64,000 nucleotides of DNA from Hydrogenophilus thermoluteolus. GTDB lineage: Bacteria; Pseudomonadota; Gammaproteobacteria; Burkholderiales; Rhodocyclaceae. The notes beneath the pieces were generated by a model. The model had not been told where the DNA came from. It made no database searches and saw only the letters and a list, made by a program, of their open reading frames with translations. The stretch is taken from the NCBI RefSeq assembly GCF_003574215.1, contig NZ_AP018558.1, forward strand, positions 2,159,144-2,223,143, written 5' to 3'. Positions 1 to 8,548 of the stretch are shown one piece after another. Both the position numbers and the translations under genes were made by a program. The first letter of the stretch is position 1. Every line of letters begins with the position of its first letter.

Positions 1-152
1 TGACTGGCATCCAAGATCTCGATACTGACTACGTTGCCTTCCGCATCGAAATCGAGGATCACACCCGGTCGGATCTCTTCCGAAGATTCGATCGTGCCTT
101 CGCGCAACGTCAAATGGAGGGTATCGGTTTCCCGATCATAGACCGCCTTCAT
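1..152 (-). CDS. DUF2283 family protein, truncated by the window edge
   Basis: The minus-strand frame starts at the ATG at 152 and encodes 50 residues before the edge. It begins MKAVYDRETDTLHL and contains ETDTLHLTL, RPGVILDFD and VVSIEILDAS, the layout of small DUF2283 proteins. These are usually 60-80 residues and often encoded beside DUF4258 proteins. The start lies 17 bases inside the end of the DUF4258 gene, so the two are probably translated together. The function is unknown; an antitoxin-like role is inferred only from the pairing. The C-terminus is not in the window. Confidence 0.75.
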   Translation of the reverse strand, partial: MKAVYDRETDTLHLTLREGTIESSEEIRPGVILDFDAEGNVVSIEILDAS

Positions 153-420
153 GCTCGCCATCCCCTCGCTGCAGATATTTTTCCATTTTACTGGTTCGAT
201 AGACCGTAACGACCACTGGCGGTTCGTGCCCACTTTCGACCACGACGCGCACCAGGTACGTCTTTGCCGCGAAAACGATCCTTTTTTGGTAAATCGATCG
301 GCCGCCTGCACCCGCAACGACCGACTCGGGCGCTTCTATCGTCGAAGCGATCCGTTCGAGCGTGATTCCCCGACGCGCCGCTTCGAAGCGCGCATGATCG
401 GTCATGCGAAACGGTGTCAT
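136..420 (-). CDS. DUF4258 family protein, putative toxin-like partner
   Basis: This 94-residue protein carries the DUF4258 pattern: an N-terminal DHARFEAARRGI helix, a central GRSIYQK, an AKTYLVRVVV strand and a C-terminal VVVTVYRTSKMEKY. DUF4258 proteins are small, RelE-like in size, and commonly precede a DUF2283 gene as here. The ATG overlaps the stop of ribBX by four bases (ATGA) and the 3' end overlaps the DUF2283 start. It is therefore translationally coupled to the riboflavin genes. The toxin idea is inference from gene pairing; no catalytic residues can be assigned. A start at Met6 is also possible. Confidence 0.75.
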   Translation of the reverse strand: MTPFRMTDHARFEAARRGITLERIASTIEAPESVVAGAGGRSIYQKRIVFAAKTYLVRVVVESGHEPPVVVTVYRTSKMEKYLQRGDGEHEGGL

Positions 421-1523
421 CCCTCTTCTTCGAAACCCACCACCTCCAGCCCGAAACCGGTCAGGTTCGGGAAACGCATCGGGTGCGACATGAGGCGCAT
501 CTTGCCGACCCCCAGCGAACGGAGGATCTGCGCCCCGACGCCGAGGAAACGGGGGTCCCAGGCGCGGCGGCGCACCCGCTGTTCGGTGAAGTTTTCCAAG
601 AGCTCTTCGCCGCTCTGCGCGCGGTAGAGCATCACCGCGACACCAGCAGGGTGCAGGGCGATCCGCTCGAGCGCTTGGGGCAGCGTCACGCTGTGCCCGG
701 CGTAGCCCGGGTCGAGAAAGTCGAGGATCGAAACCGGTTCATGCACCCGCACGAGCGTCTCTTGGTCGGCGGTGATCGGCCCTTTCCATGCGGCGAAGTG
801 CACGTCGCCGGTGGTGGTGTCGCGAAACGCGGTGAGGGTGAGTGCCCCCCACGGGGTCGCGATCGCCTTTTCCGCCATCCGTTCGACCAGCGTTTCGGTG
901 CGCAGCCGGTATTCGATGAGGTCGCGGATCGCGCCGATCTTGAGCCCGTGTTGCGCTGCGAACCGCTTGAGCTGCGGCAGGCGCGCCATCGTGCCGTCTT
1001 CGTCGAGGATTTCGCAGATCACCGCTGCCGGTTCGAACCCGGCAAGCGCCGCGAGGTCGCAACCGGCTTCGGTGTGACCGGCGCGAATGAGCACCCCCCC
1101 TTTGCGCGCCATCAGTGGAAAGACGTGGCCCGGCTGCACCAGGTCGGAAGGTTTCGCGTTGCGCGCTACCGCGGTGCGGATGGTATGGGCGCGGTCGTAC
1201 GCCGAAATGCCGGTGGTCACCCCCTGCGCCGCTTCGATCGAGACGGTAAAGGCCGTGCCATAGGGGGTGCCGTTTGCTTCGGCCATGAGCCGCAACCCCA
1301 ACTGCGCACACCGCTCCGGCGTGAGCGTGAGGCAGATCAACCCACGACCGTACTTCGCCATGAAGTTGATCGCTTCCGGGGTGACACATTCGGCGGCCAT
1401 CACCAGGTCGCCTTCGTTTTCGCGGTCCTCGTCGTCGACCAGGATCACCATCCGGCCCGCTTGGAGCTCGGCGATGATCTCGGGCACCGACGCGAGCGCG
1501 ACCGTTTCGCCGACGTCGTTCAT
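417..1523 (-). CDS. ribB: 3,4-dihydroxy-2-butanone-4-phosphate synthase with degenerate GTP cyclohydrolase II-like domain
   Basis: This 368-residue cytoplasmic enzyme converts ribulose 5-phosphate to the four-carbon precursor of the riboflavin xylene ring. Residues 1-210 are the RibB domain, with the acidic DDEDRENEGD loop at 30-39, HVFPL at 133-137 and RAGHTEA at 147-153. Residues 215-368 resemble RibA, but the zinc-binding cysteine segment that should follow VRVH at 258 reads EPVSILDFLD and has no cysteine. GTP cyclohydrolase II activity is therefore unlikely, as in known RibBX proteins. The ATG overlaps the ribE stop by four bases. A separate ribA is expected elsewhere. Confidence 0.93.
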   Translation of the reverse strand: MNDVGETVALASVPEIIAELQAGRMVILVDDEDRENEGDLVMAAECVTPEAINFMAKYGRGLICLTLTPERCAQLGLRLMAEANGTPYGTAFTVSIEAAQGVTTGISAYDRAHTIRTAVARNAKPSDLVQPGHVFPLMARKGGVLIRAGHTEAGCDLAALAGFEPAAVICEILDEDGTMARLPQLKRFAAQHGLKIGAIRDLIEYRLRTETLVERMAEKAIATPWGALTLTAFRDTTTGDVHFAAWKGPITADQETLVRVHEPVSILDFLDPGYAGHSVTLPQALERIALHPAGVAVMLYRAQSGEELLENFTEQRVRRRAWDPRFLGVGAQILRSLGVGKMRLMSHPMRFPNLTGFGLEVVGFEEEG

Positions 1524-2200
1524 GGACCATCACCTCCCAGCACATCCGTTTCAGGCAGCGATTCGGGCGTCTGCGCAAAATGGCGGGCGTAGGCAAGGAG
1601 CCGTTCGCCGTAACGCGCGATGGGGTCGACTTCGAGGTTGACGCGCGTCCCAGCGGTCAGGCGGTCGAAATTGGTCATCGCGACCGTGTGCGGAATGAGG
1701 TTCACCGTAAAGAGGCAACTGCCGTCGGCACGATCTTCGACCTCGTTCACGGTGAGGCTGACGCCGTCGATCGCGATCGACCCTTTGCGGGCGACGAACG
1801 GCGCCACTTGCGGTGGCGCGCGAAACTGCACGCGCGTACTTTCGCCGACTGGGGTCACTGCGACCACCTCACCCACCGCGTCGACATGGCCCGTGACCCA
1901 GTGGCCGCCCAAAGGATCGCCGACTTTGAGCGCTTTTTCGAGATTGACGCGGGACCCGACCTCGTTGAGCCCGGTGGTGCACGAGAGCGTTTCGCCGGAG
2001 ACGTCGTACTCCAGGCACGGATTGCCCGCAACCATGCGCCGCCCGACCACGGTGAGGCAGACGCCGCTATGGGCGACGCTGTCACCGATCCGCACGTCGG
2101 AGAAATCGAGCGAGCCCACATCGACGGCGATCCGCACCCCATCGGCAAGCGGCGTCACCGCAGCAATGCGTCCCACGCCGATCACGATTCCCGTAAACAT
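1520..2200 (-). CDS. ribE: Riboflavin synthase alpha chain
   Basis: This 226-residue enzyme disproportionates two 6,7-dimethyl-8-ribityllumazine molecules to riboflavin. It starts with the family hallmark MFTGIV and has two lumazine-binding repeats, marked by GVCLTV in the first half and GVSLTVNEV in the second. The start at 2200 follows AGGA about eight bases upstream and gives the canonical N-terminus; the open frame continues further upstream but lacks family similarity. The gene is first in the ribE-ribBX operon and ends in an ATGA overlap with ribBX. I see no FMN riboswitch in the roughly 125-base leader. Confidence 0.93.
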   Translation of the reverse strand: MFTGIVIGVGRIAAVTPLADGVRIAVDVGSLDFSDVRIGDSVAHSGVCLTVVGRRMVAGNPCLEYDVSGETLSCTTGLNEVGSRVNLEKALKVGDPLGGHWVTGHVDAVGEVVAVTPVGESTRVQFRAPPQVAPFVARKGSIAIDGVSLTVNEVEDRADGSCLFTVNLIPHTVAMTNFDRLTAGTRVNLEVDPIARYGERLLAYARHFAQTPESLPETDVLGGDGP

Positions 2201-2228
2201 CCTGGTCTTCCTTTGCGTCCCGGATCGG

Positions 2229-2234
2229 ATTGTA
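2229..2234 (-). promoter_or_regulatory. Candidate -10 box for ribE operon
   Basis: The minus strand reads TACAAT here, giving a transcript starting roughly 22 bases before the ribE ATG. No good -35 match is visible at the usual distance, so this is a weak prediction. Confidence 0.35.
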
Positions 2235-2277
2235 ACAAGGAGTCCGCGTAAAAACCGCGCCGCACGGCAAAGCCAGG

Positions 2278-2283
2278 TAGAAT
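2278..2283 (+). promoter_or_regulatory. Candidate -10 box for the 2328 gene
   Basis: TAGAAT lies 44 bases upstream of the ATG at 2328, in the intergenic region divergent from ribE. The -35 region is poorly conserved, as with most candidate promoters in this window. Confidence 0.3.
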
Positions 2284-2327
2284 CGGCATCTGTCTGCGCA
2301 ACTGCGAACCAACGAAAGGAGCAAACG

Positions 2328-2759
2328 ATGGCGAAACGCATTCCCAATCCCGACCCGAACGGGCTCTTCCGCGAAGAGACGATCTCCGACCCGAAAGTGG
2401 GGGCGATCCGGCGCATGATTCCGGTGACCGCCGATGGGCTGCCCGATCCCGACCGCGACGAGAAGTTCATCGGCGAACTCACCGTGATGACGCCGATGGG
2501 GGCGTTACCGCTCACCTTCGAAATCCCGGCGAAAAGCCTCTCGGACGCGGTCGCAGGGTTTGCCGACGCCGCGGAAAAGCAGCTCGAGCGGATGCAGGAC
2601 GAGTTGCGCCGCCTTGAACTCGAACAGTCGTCGCTGTTGGCGAAGCAAGCGCTCGTCGGCGGCGGACTGGGAGGACAGGGCGGCCCCGGAGGTGCCGGCG
2701 GCCCAGGCGGTTTGGGGGGCGGTCGCGCTGGCGGCGGCAGCGGCCTCATCCTTCCGTGA
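2328..2759 (+). CDS. Conserved hypothetical cytosolic protein with Gly-rich tail
   Basis: The product is 143 residues with no signal peptide or membrane segment. Residues 1-85 form a mixed, Pro/Asp-rich domain containing MTPMGALPLTFEI. Residues 85-115 are a charged, probably coiled helix (EKQLERMQDELRRLELEQ). The last 35 residues are a Gly-rich low-complexity tail. GAAAGGAG lies about seven bases before the ATG. I recognise no function. A hairpin followed by T residues lies just downstream, so it is probably a single-gene transcript. It stands alone between divergent ribE and convergent tamB. Confidence 0.75.
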   Translation: MAKRIPNPDPNGLFREETISDPKVGAIRRMIPVTADGLPDPDRDEKFIGELTVMTPMGALPLTFEIPAKSLSDAVAGFADAAEKQLERMQDELRRLELEQSSLLAKQALVGGGLGGQGGPGGAGGPGGLGGGRAGGGSGLILP

Positions 2760-2799
2760 GTGCGGCGCTTGGAGAAAACGCCGTCGTGCGAACGGTAAC

Positions 2800-2822
2800 G
2801 CGGCGCGCTCAGCGCCGCTTTT
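2800..2822 (+). terminator. Intrinsic terminator for the 2328 gene
   Basis: Arms GCGGCGC (2800-2806) and GCGCCGC (2812-2818) enclose a five-base loop and are followed by TTTT. The hairpin lies over the 3' end of tamB, which runs the other way. Confidence 0.55.
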
Positions 2823-5451
2823 CGCTGCGCAAGACCGCCTCGATCCCTTGCCGCGCGCCCGCGGTAATCTGCAGCGCGAGCACCGGGCGCAACTGCCACG
2901 CGATCACCAGCCGACCCACCCCTTGTTCCGCCCCGGCATAGTAACGGGCGACCACGTTGGGCGCAAGGCGCTTGCCGAGCGTCCATTCGGTGGTCCCCGT
3001 TTCGGTGGTGGCGATCCCCACTTCGTCGAAACCAAACGCCTGCCCCAAGTCCTGCAAGACGCTGTCGGCTTGGGTCAGCCCCAACCCACGCGCCGCGGTG
3101 AGGAGCAACCCCAGTGACGTGCCGCCGCTCCCCAAGGGCTGGCCGGTGATGAGCAGACTCAACATCTCGCCCTCCGGCCGCGCTGGTTCGGCAAAGAGTT
3201 CACTCTTCAGCTTCGACACCGGCCCCCAAAGGCGCAACCCCACGAGCCCTTCGTTCGGCAGCGTACGGACCGCTTCTGCTTCGACGATCGGGTCGCTGAG
3301 TGGGCCGGCAAAGGTCACACTGCCGCTGCGCACCGCCAGATCGACTCCGTAGCCGCGGTAGCGGCCGTCTACGAGCGCGATCGTGCCGGTTCCGGTTGGC
3401 GGCGCGGGGGGATCCCGGCGCACCATCAAAGCACCGATCAGGCGGGTGGTAAAACCGTACCCTTCGACCCGCACCGCGTCTCCCAATACCGTCTCCACCG
3501 CGAGCGCCACCGGATAGCCACTGGTTTTTTCCTGCGGGGCGTCGGCATAGACCAGATCGTCCGATTCGCCGACCACCCCTTCGGGTAGCGCCTGCACGCG
3601 CAGCGTCGCGCTCGGGACGACGACACGCCCATGAACCACGGCGCCGCTGGGTTGCGCCCACACGGAGAGCGCCGGCGCAAGATCGAGCGCAAGTTCCGGC
3701 ACCCGCATCGCCGCGAACCGTTCGCCACGAATCTGCACCGCGGCCGACCAGTCGGGCCACGCGGCGGTACCCGTGCCCGTCACCGTCAGCGTGCCGCCCG
3801 CGGTGCTCGCCACCGTCGCACTCAAGGTCAGGGTACGATCCGGGGCAAGCGCAAGGCGCGCCTGCGGCAACCGCAGACCGACCCCTGCCTGCGGTAATGT
3901 CACGGTACCGTCGTGGAGTGTCAGGGTCGCGGCGACTTGGGGTGCGGCGATCGTTCCGGACACGGCTGCGTCCAGCATAGCGCGACCGTCGATGCCGGTC
4001 ACGTCAGGCACGAGCGGCGCGAACGGCGCAAGCGACGGGATCGACACCTGCGCTTGCGCCGCGATCGTCTCCGGCTGGGTCCAATCGACCTGTGCGGTGA
4101 GCGTACCGTCGAGTTTCAACGTGGCCACCGGCGAGGCTTCCGGAAGCCACGGTCGCGCCAGACGCTGCACCGTCGCGAGCGGAAAGCGCGCGGTGGCGTG
4201 GGCGGAGACTGGCGCTTCAGGCCGCTGTTGGGCGCTCAGGCAGAGCTCCCCGGCCGCCTCCCCCGGGGTCAAACAGAGCGGCGCGACTTGCCAGGCGCCG
4301 GGGCGCCAGGTGAGCGCCGAAGCCTTGCGCAGACGCCAGACGCCCAGTTGCGGTGATGTTATGGTGAACGCGGTCAGCGCGCCCTGCCACGCGAAAGCGG
4401 CGTCGTCTGCCCCCGTGCGTGCTGCGCCCGCCACGGTGAGCGCGACAGAACCGGGTGCCGACGCCGCCTGCACGCGGATTTCGTGGCGGGCAAGCGTCCC
4501 GGTGAGCTGCCCACGAATGCGGTCGATCGGTGGCGCATCCCCCCAAGTGAGTCGATCGAACGCCGCTTCGAGCGCGAGTTCGGGCGTGTGCCAAGGACCT
4601 CGCATCGCGCCTTCGACTACCACCCGACCGGCAAGCGGCAGGCGCAACTGTTTGACGAGCGGTAGCTCCGCCAATTGCGGGGCAGCAAACCGCAGGTGCA
4701 TCTCGACGGTGCCGTCTGCGTCGCCCGCACCGGCGACCACGAGCTGAGCGCTGCCGTGGCGCGCGGTGAGCGCCGCGGAAACGCGCGGAACGGTGCGCCA
4801 CTCAGCAGTGAGCGCACCCGAGAGCGCACCGTCGGCGCTTGCGACGAGGAGGTCGTCAAGCGTTGCGTCGGTGGCACGAAGCGCACCGCGCCAGCTCAGT
4901 CGATCGATGCGGTAGGGCGCAGTCATCGCCGGGTGGTGGATCGTAAGCGCGGTAGCAGCAAAGCGATCGACCGCGATCGCCACCGGCACGGCTTTGAGCG
5001 TTGCAGCGAGCGCATCGAGTTCGGCGCGCCAATCGCTCGGCGGCGCGTCGTCCAGCTGCGGCTTGACCGTCACCGTAGCGCGTTCGAGCCCGAGCGCGCG
5101 CAAATGGATCGTCCGACGCCCAAGCGCCCCCCAATCGACCGCGATCGTGACCCGGTCGACGCGCACGGTCAGCGCTTCGTCACGCCAACCGAGGTTGCGC
5201 CAGACCACGCCAGTACGAAGCGTCCCCGATTCGTAGGCAATCTGCAGTGCAGGCACCATGCGATCCACCCACCGGGTCAGCAATGCAGTTCCCGTTTCGG
5301 TCGTGATCGCAGCAGTAAAGAGCACCACACCCGCCACCACGAACTGCACGAGCAGCCACACCGCCTCGGCAATCCAGAACGGCAACGCCGCAAGCCCCGC
5401 GACGCCCAGCGCCAAAAGCGCCCGCCACCACGATTGGTGCCGCCGCCGCAT
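2809..5451 (-). CDS. tamB: Translocation and assembly module inner-membrane protein TamB
   Basis: This 880-residue protein is anchored by an N-terminal hydrophobic segment (about residues 11-45). It continues as a long beta-rich periplasmic region with many alternating strands and ends in the conserved DUF490/TamB domain (roughly the last 320 residues), which has GLVGLRLWGPVSKLKSE and a C-terminus rich in aromatic strands. TamB spans the periplasm and works with TamA in outer-membrane protein insertion and lipid transport. It is shorter than the E. coli protein (about 1,260 residues). Its start overlaps the tamA stop by one base (TGATG), so the two are coupled. Confidence 0.9.
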   Translation of the reverse strand: MRRRHQSWWRALLALGVAGLAALPFWIAEAVWLLVQFVVAGVVLFTAAITTETGTALLTRWVDRMVPALQIAYESGTLRTGVVWRNLGWRDEALTVRVDRVTIAVDWGALGRRTIHLRALGLERATVTVKPQLDDAPPSDWRAELDALAATLKAVPVAIAVDRFAATALTIHHPAMTAPYRIDRLSWRGALRATDATLDDLLVASADGALSGALTAEWRTVPRVSAALTARHGSAQLVVAGAGDADGTVEMHLRFAAPQLAELPLVKQLRLPLAGRVVVEGAMRGPWHTPELALEAAFDRLTWGDAPPIDRIRGQLTGTLARHEIRVQAASAPGSVALTVAGAARTGADDAAFAWQGALTAFTITSPQLGVWRLRKASALTWRPGAWQVAPLCLTPGEAAGELCLSAQQRPEAPVSAHATARFPLATVQRLARPWLPEASPVATLKLDGTLTAQVDWTQPETIAAQAQVSIPSLAPFAPLVPDVTGIDGRAMLDAAVSGTIAAPQVAATLTLHDGTVTLPQAGVGLRLPQARLALAPDRTLTLSATVASTAGGTLTVTGTGTAAWPDWSAAVQIRGERFAAMRVPELALDLAPALSVWAQPSGAVVHGRVVVPSATLRVQALPEGVVGESDDLVYADAPQEKTSGYPVALAVETVLGDAVRVEGYGFTTRLIGALMVRRDPPAPPTGTGTIALVDGRYRGYGVDLAVRSGSVTFAGPLSDPIVEAEAVRTLPNEGLVGLRLWGPVSKLKSELFAEPARPEGEMLSLLITGQPLGSGGTSLGLLLTAARGLGLTQADSVLQDLGQAFGFDEVGIATTETGTTEWTLGKRLAPNVVARYYAGAEQGVGRLVIAWQLRPVLALQITAGARQGIEAVLRSEKRR

Positions 5452-7244
5452 CAGAAGGTCACTCCCAGTCCGAGGTGGAGCCGCGGGGTACGGCGGTCAC
5501 CGTCGAGCGGCACGGCGAGGTCGACCTGGAGTAACCCAACGGGCGAACGCCAGCGGGCGCCGACGCCGATCGCGGAAGCGGGCGCAAAGTCGAGCCAACT
5601 GTCGAACGCCTGACCGGTATCGAAAAAGAGCGCGCCGTACCAACCCGGCGGCCCGACGGGGTGGAGCAGCTCGACGCTCGCCACCACCAGATGCTGTCCA
5701 CCGAGCACACGACCACTCCCATCGCGCGGGGCCAACGTCTGGTAGCCATAGCCACGCACCGAACGATCCCCGCCCGCGAAAAAGCGCAGCGCGCGCGGCA
5801 ATTCGGTCAATTTGCCGCCCCACGTCGTCCCCCATTCGCCGCGCGCCCGCACGATCGTGCGTCCGAACGGCCATGCGAACTGCCCGCGCAGGTGCATCTG
5901 CATGAGGTCGTCGCTGCTCAAAAGCCTACGGGTCGCACCGCGTACGGTTGCCTGCCAGCCGAAACCGCGGGTAGGAAAGAGGGAATCGTCGAACCCTTGC
6001 CAGCCCACGGTGAGGTGTTGCAACCAGAAGTGGCTTTGCGTCACGGCGCTTCCCGAATCGGTTCGGCTCCGCAGCCAGTCCGACCCGACCGAAAGCGTCC
6101 AGGCGTCCCGCACGCGCGTCCATGAAAGCCCCACCTGTGCCGTCTGCTCGGTGAGTCCCAACCGCGATTCCCGCGACCATTCGCCGTGCCAAAGCAAAAA
6201 CTCCGTCTTGGGGTGGCGGCGCGGCACACGGTAGTCGAAGGTGAGCCGCTGCGTTTCGCGTGCGAACAACAGCGTGATTTCGCCCTGATGACCGCGGCGA
6301 TTGAGCAACGGCCAGGCAATCGTGCCGCGCAATTGCGCGCCGATGTCGCTGAAATAGCCAAGTGCCGCCTCGTAGCGACGGCGAGGCGCGGGGGTCGATT
6401 CGATCCGGAGCGGAACCCGGTCCCCGGTACGCGCCGCCCAATCGGGGAGCACCCGCACGCGGTCGAACCATTCGGTACTCATGAGGCTGCGTTGCGCCTC
6501 AGCCACCGCTTCCAGCCGGTAGCGGTCACCCGGTGCGACGGGAAGCGCGCGGCGTAGAACCGATGCTTCGACCGGTGCGTCGTGGGCGTCGATCGCGCCG
6601 ATCACGAGCGGCGCGCCGCTCTCCAGCACCAACCATGCTTCGGCGGTATTGCGGGTGCGATCGACGATGAGCGCTTTGCGGCGGAAACGCGCGTCGACGA
6701 ACCCTTCACGCTGCGCGAGCGCAAGGAGCCCGTCTCGCGTCGCGTCGAACGCCCCTTGATCGACGACCTCGCCGACCTTGAGCGGCACCGTAGCGCGCCA
6801 CGCCTGCGCCGCGTCGGAGTCACTCAGCGGCCCGTCGATCGTGATTGCGACATGCGACCAGCGGGTGGGCGGTCCAGGGTCGATCGTGAGCACCAACGGG
6901 GAACACGGCGCGTCATCGGCCCAACGTGCGGTGACTTTGGCGTGAAAATGGCCCAACGCCCGCAGCGCGCTTTCGGCCTTCGCGACCACGCGGCGGCGCC
7001 ATGCGGCATCGCGCTCCGGTGATGCCATAGCGCACGCGCGCGGCACTTGCGCCACGGTTCGCGCGACGTTCGTCCGCAAGCGGCCGGTGACCCCTTCGAC
7101 ACGAACGGAAGGTGGCGCCGTCTGCTCGGCGCGCTCTGGCGCGGCAACCGATGGCTCATCTTGAGCGCCTGAGGCGACAGGCACGGAAAACGCCCAGACG
7201 ACCCCGAGCACGACGCGCAGCGGCACCTGGCGGGTTCGTTCCAT
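5451..7244 (-). CDS. tamA: Autotransporter assembly factor TamA (Omp85 family)
   Basis: The product is 597 residues. It has a signal peptide ending near SVPVASGA, then POTRA-type repeats over roughly residues 40-270, then an Omp85 beta-barrel containing GYQTLAPRDGSG and ending in a terminal Phe (LGLGVTF), the usual BAM recognition signal. TamA is the outer-membrane partner of TamB. I chose the ATG at 7244 because it gives a clean signal peptide; the open frame continues upstream without family similarity. The gene follows the ATP-grasp gene by 28 bases in a probable ubiB-tamA-tamB transcription unit. Confidence 0.88.
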   Translation of the reverse strand: MERTRQVPLRVVLGVVWAFSVPVASGAQDEPSVAAPERAEQTAPPSVRVEGVTGRLRTNVARTVAQVPRACAMASPERDAAWRRRVVAKAESALRALGHFHAKVTARWADDAPCSPLVLTIDPGPPTRWSHVAITIDGPLSDSDAAQAWRATVPLKVGEVVDQGAFDATRDGLLALAQREGFVDARFRRKALIVDRTRNTAEAWLVLESGAPLVIGAIDAHDAPVEASVLRRALPVAPGDRYRLEAVAEAQRSLMSTEWFDRVRVLPDWAARTGDRVPLRIESTPAPRRRYEAALGYFSDIGAQLRGTIAWPLLNRRGHQGEITLLFARETQRLTFDYRVPRRHPKTEFLLWHGEWSRESRLGLTEQTAQVGLSWTRVRDAWTLSVGSDWLRSRTDSGSAVTQSHFWLQHLTVGWQGFDDSLFPTRGFGWQATVRGATRRLLSSDDLMQMHLRGQFAWPFGRTIVRARGEWGTTWGGKLTELPRALRFFAGGDRSVRGYGYQTLAPRDGSGRVLGGQHLVVASVELLHPVGPPGWYGALFFDTGQAFDSWLDFAPASAIGVGARWRSPVGLLQVDLAVPLDGDRRTPRLHLGLGVTF

Positions 7245-7272
7245 CTTCTGATGATAGCAAAGTGGCAACGGC

Positions 7273-8547
7273 TCAAACGGCGAAGACCGGTGCGAACCCA
7301 CCGCCAAGCGTACGGAAATTGGTGGTCTGCCCCGCGTAGAGGCGCGCAGCGAAGAGCAGCACCTCGCCGTCGTAGGCGTAGGCGCGGATGTCGAATTTGA
7401 ACGGTTTCGTCGCACCACCGTTTTCCGCTTCCGGCACCGGCCGCACCGCCGGGGCCGCGTAGGCCTGTGCGACATAGGTGCCGGGCAGGATCACCGTCTC
7501 CCAAACGCGGCGCGTCAGTTTGTCGCCGCGGTACGCCGCTTTGCTGCCGTAACCGGCCACTGGTTTGAAAAAGAACGCGCGCCGTTCGGCCCAGAGCGTC
7601 GCGGCATTTTCGGGTGTCACCAACACGGTGGTCGGCACGTGCGCCAACAGGAGCGCCCGCGTTTCGCCATCGACACCGAGCGCCTGCAGCGCGGCGTCGT
7701 CCGAAAGCGTGACCAGCCGCCGCTTGTCGGCTAGGAGCGCGTGGGCGCGCGGGTGCGGCGTCACCACCGCCGCGTCGCCAAGGTACGCGTCCCGCACCGC
7801 CGCGTGCGCCGGGGCTTCGAGCGCGAAGTCGGTCAAGCGGTTATAGACGAGATCGATCGCAACACGCGCCCCCGCGTCACTACGCAGCCACAGCCGCCCG
7901 TCGGCACAGGTAAGCGCGGTGGGGTCCGCGATCGCGACGCGGTACCCCGCTTCGGTGAGCAACGCGCAAAAAAGGAGAAACTCGGGGTAGAGGTACTGTT
8001 CTCCGGGATCGTCGTCGACGATCGCGATCGTGGTAAGGGGCGCGTTTCCCCGGCAGCGCCGCCATTCGGTCTGAAACATCGCGCACAGCGCCGCGGTGGG
8101 CGGGGGTTGTTCGGTCTCTGCCGCGATTTTCGCTGCCAATTCCGGGCAGCAGGCGCGCTGCGCCGCCCGGATCATGGCGTTGATCATCGCACCACCGGCG
8201 TTGGTGTTGATCTCGATAAGTTGCGGCCCGCGCTCGGTGAGGTGAAAGTCGTACCCCATCAACACACCCCGCGCGGCGGTGGCGTGGCGGGCCGTTGCCG
8301 GTGCCGTCCCGAGCGCCGCTTTCTGCCATGCCGTGGTTTGTGCCAACCGTTCGACCGCGGCGACCACCGCGCGAATCGTCGCCAGATCCGCTTCCGGCAC
8401 GAAAAGCGCCACCGGTGCGATCAGGTGCGGGCGCTCGGCAAAACGCGCCGGGAGTTGGGCGAGCATCGGGTCACCGGCTGCCCAGGTGTCGAGGACCTGC
8501 GCAAGCCGTGCGCGATCGAGCGAATGGCAGGTACAGGTGTGGTGCAT
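7273..8547 (-). CDS. ATP-grasp-like protein of unknown substrate
   Basis: This 424-residue soluble protein has features of circularly permuted ATP-grasp enzymes. They are RGVLMGYDFHLT and PQLIEINTNAGGAM in the first half, FFFKPVAGYGSKAAYRG near residue 330, and a C-terminal ARLYAGQTTNFRTLGGG segment. ATP-grasp enzymes join a carboxylate to an amine or thiol through an acyl-phosphate; glutathionylspermidine-synthase-like chemistry is one possibility. The N-terminus is unusual, with HHTCTCH close to the start. The gene begins one base after ubiB ends and precedes tamA, so it is cotranscribed with ubiB. The substrate cannot be assigned from sequence. Confidence 0.7.
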   Translation of the reverse strand: MHHTCTCHSLDRARLAQVLDTWAAGDPMLAQLPARFAERPHLIAPVALFVPEADLATIRAVVAAVERLAQTTAWQKAALGTAPATARHATAARGVLMGYDFHLTERGPQLIEINTNAGGAMINAMIRAAQRACCPELAAKIAAETEQPPPTAALCAMFQTEWRRCRGNAPLTTIAIVDDDPGEQYLYPEFLLFCALLTEAGYRVAIADPTALTCADGRLWLRSDAGARVAIDLVYNRLTDFALEAPAHAAVRDAYLGDAAVVTPHPRAHALLADKRRLVTLSDDAALQALGVDGETRALLLAHVPTTVLVTPENAATLWAERRAFFFKPVAGYGSKAAYRGDKLTRRVWETVILPGTYVAQAYAAPAVRPVPEAENGGATKPFKFDIRAYAYDGEVLLFAARLYAGQTTNFRTLGGGFAPVFAV

Positions 8548-8548
8548 C

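Noticed and set aside
2201..2327. FMN riboswitch before ribE
   Set aside because: The leader is short and I could not find the conserved riboswitch stems.
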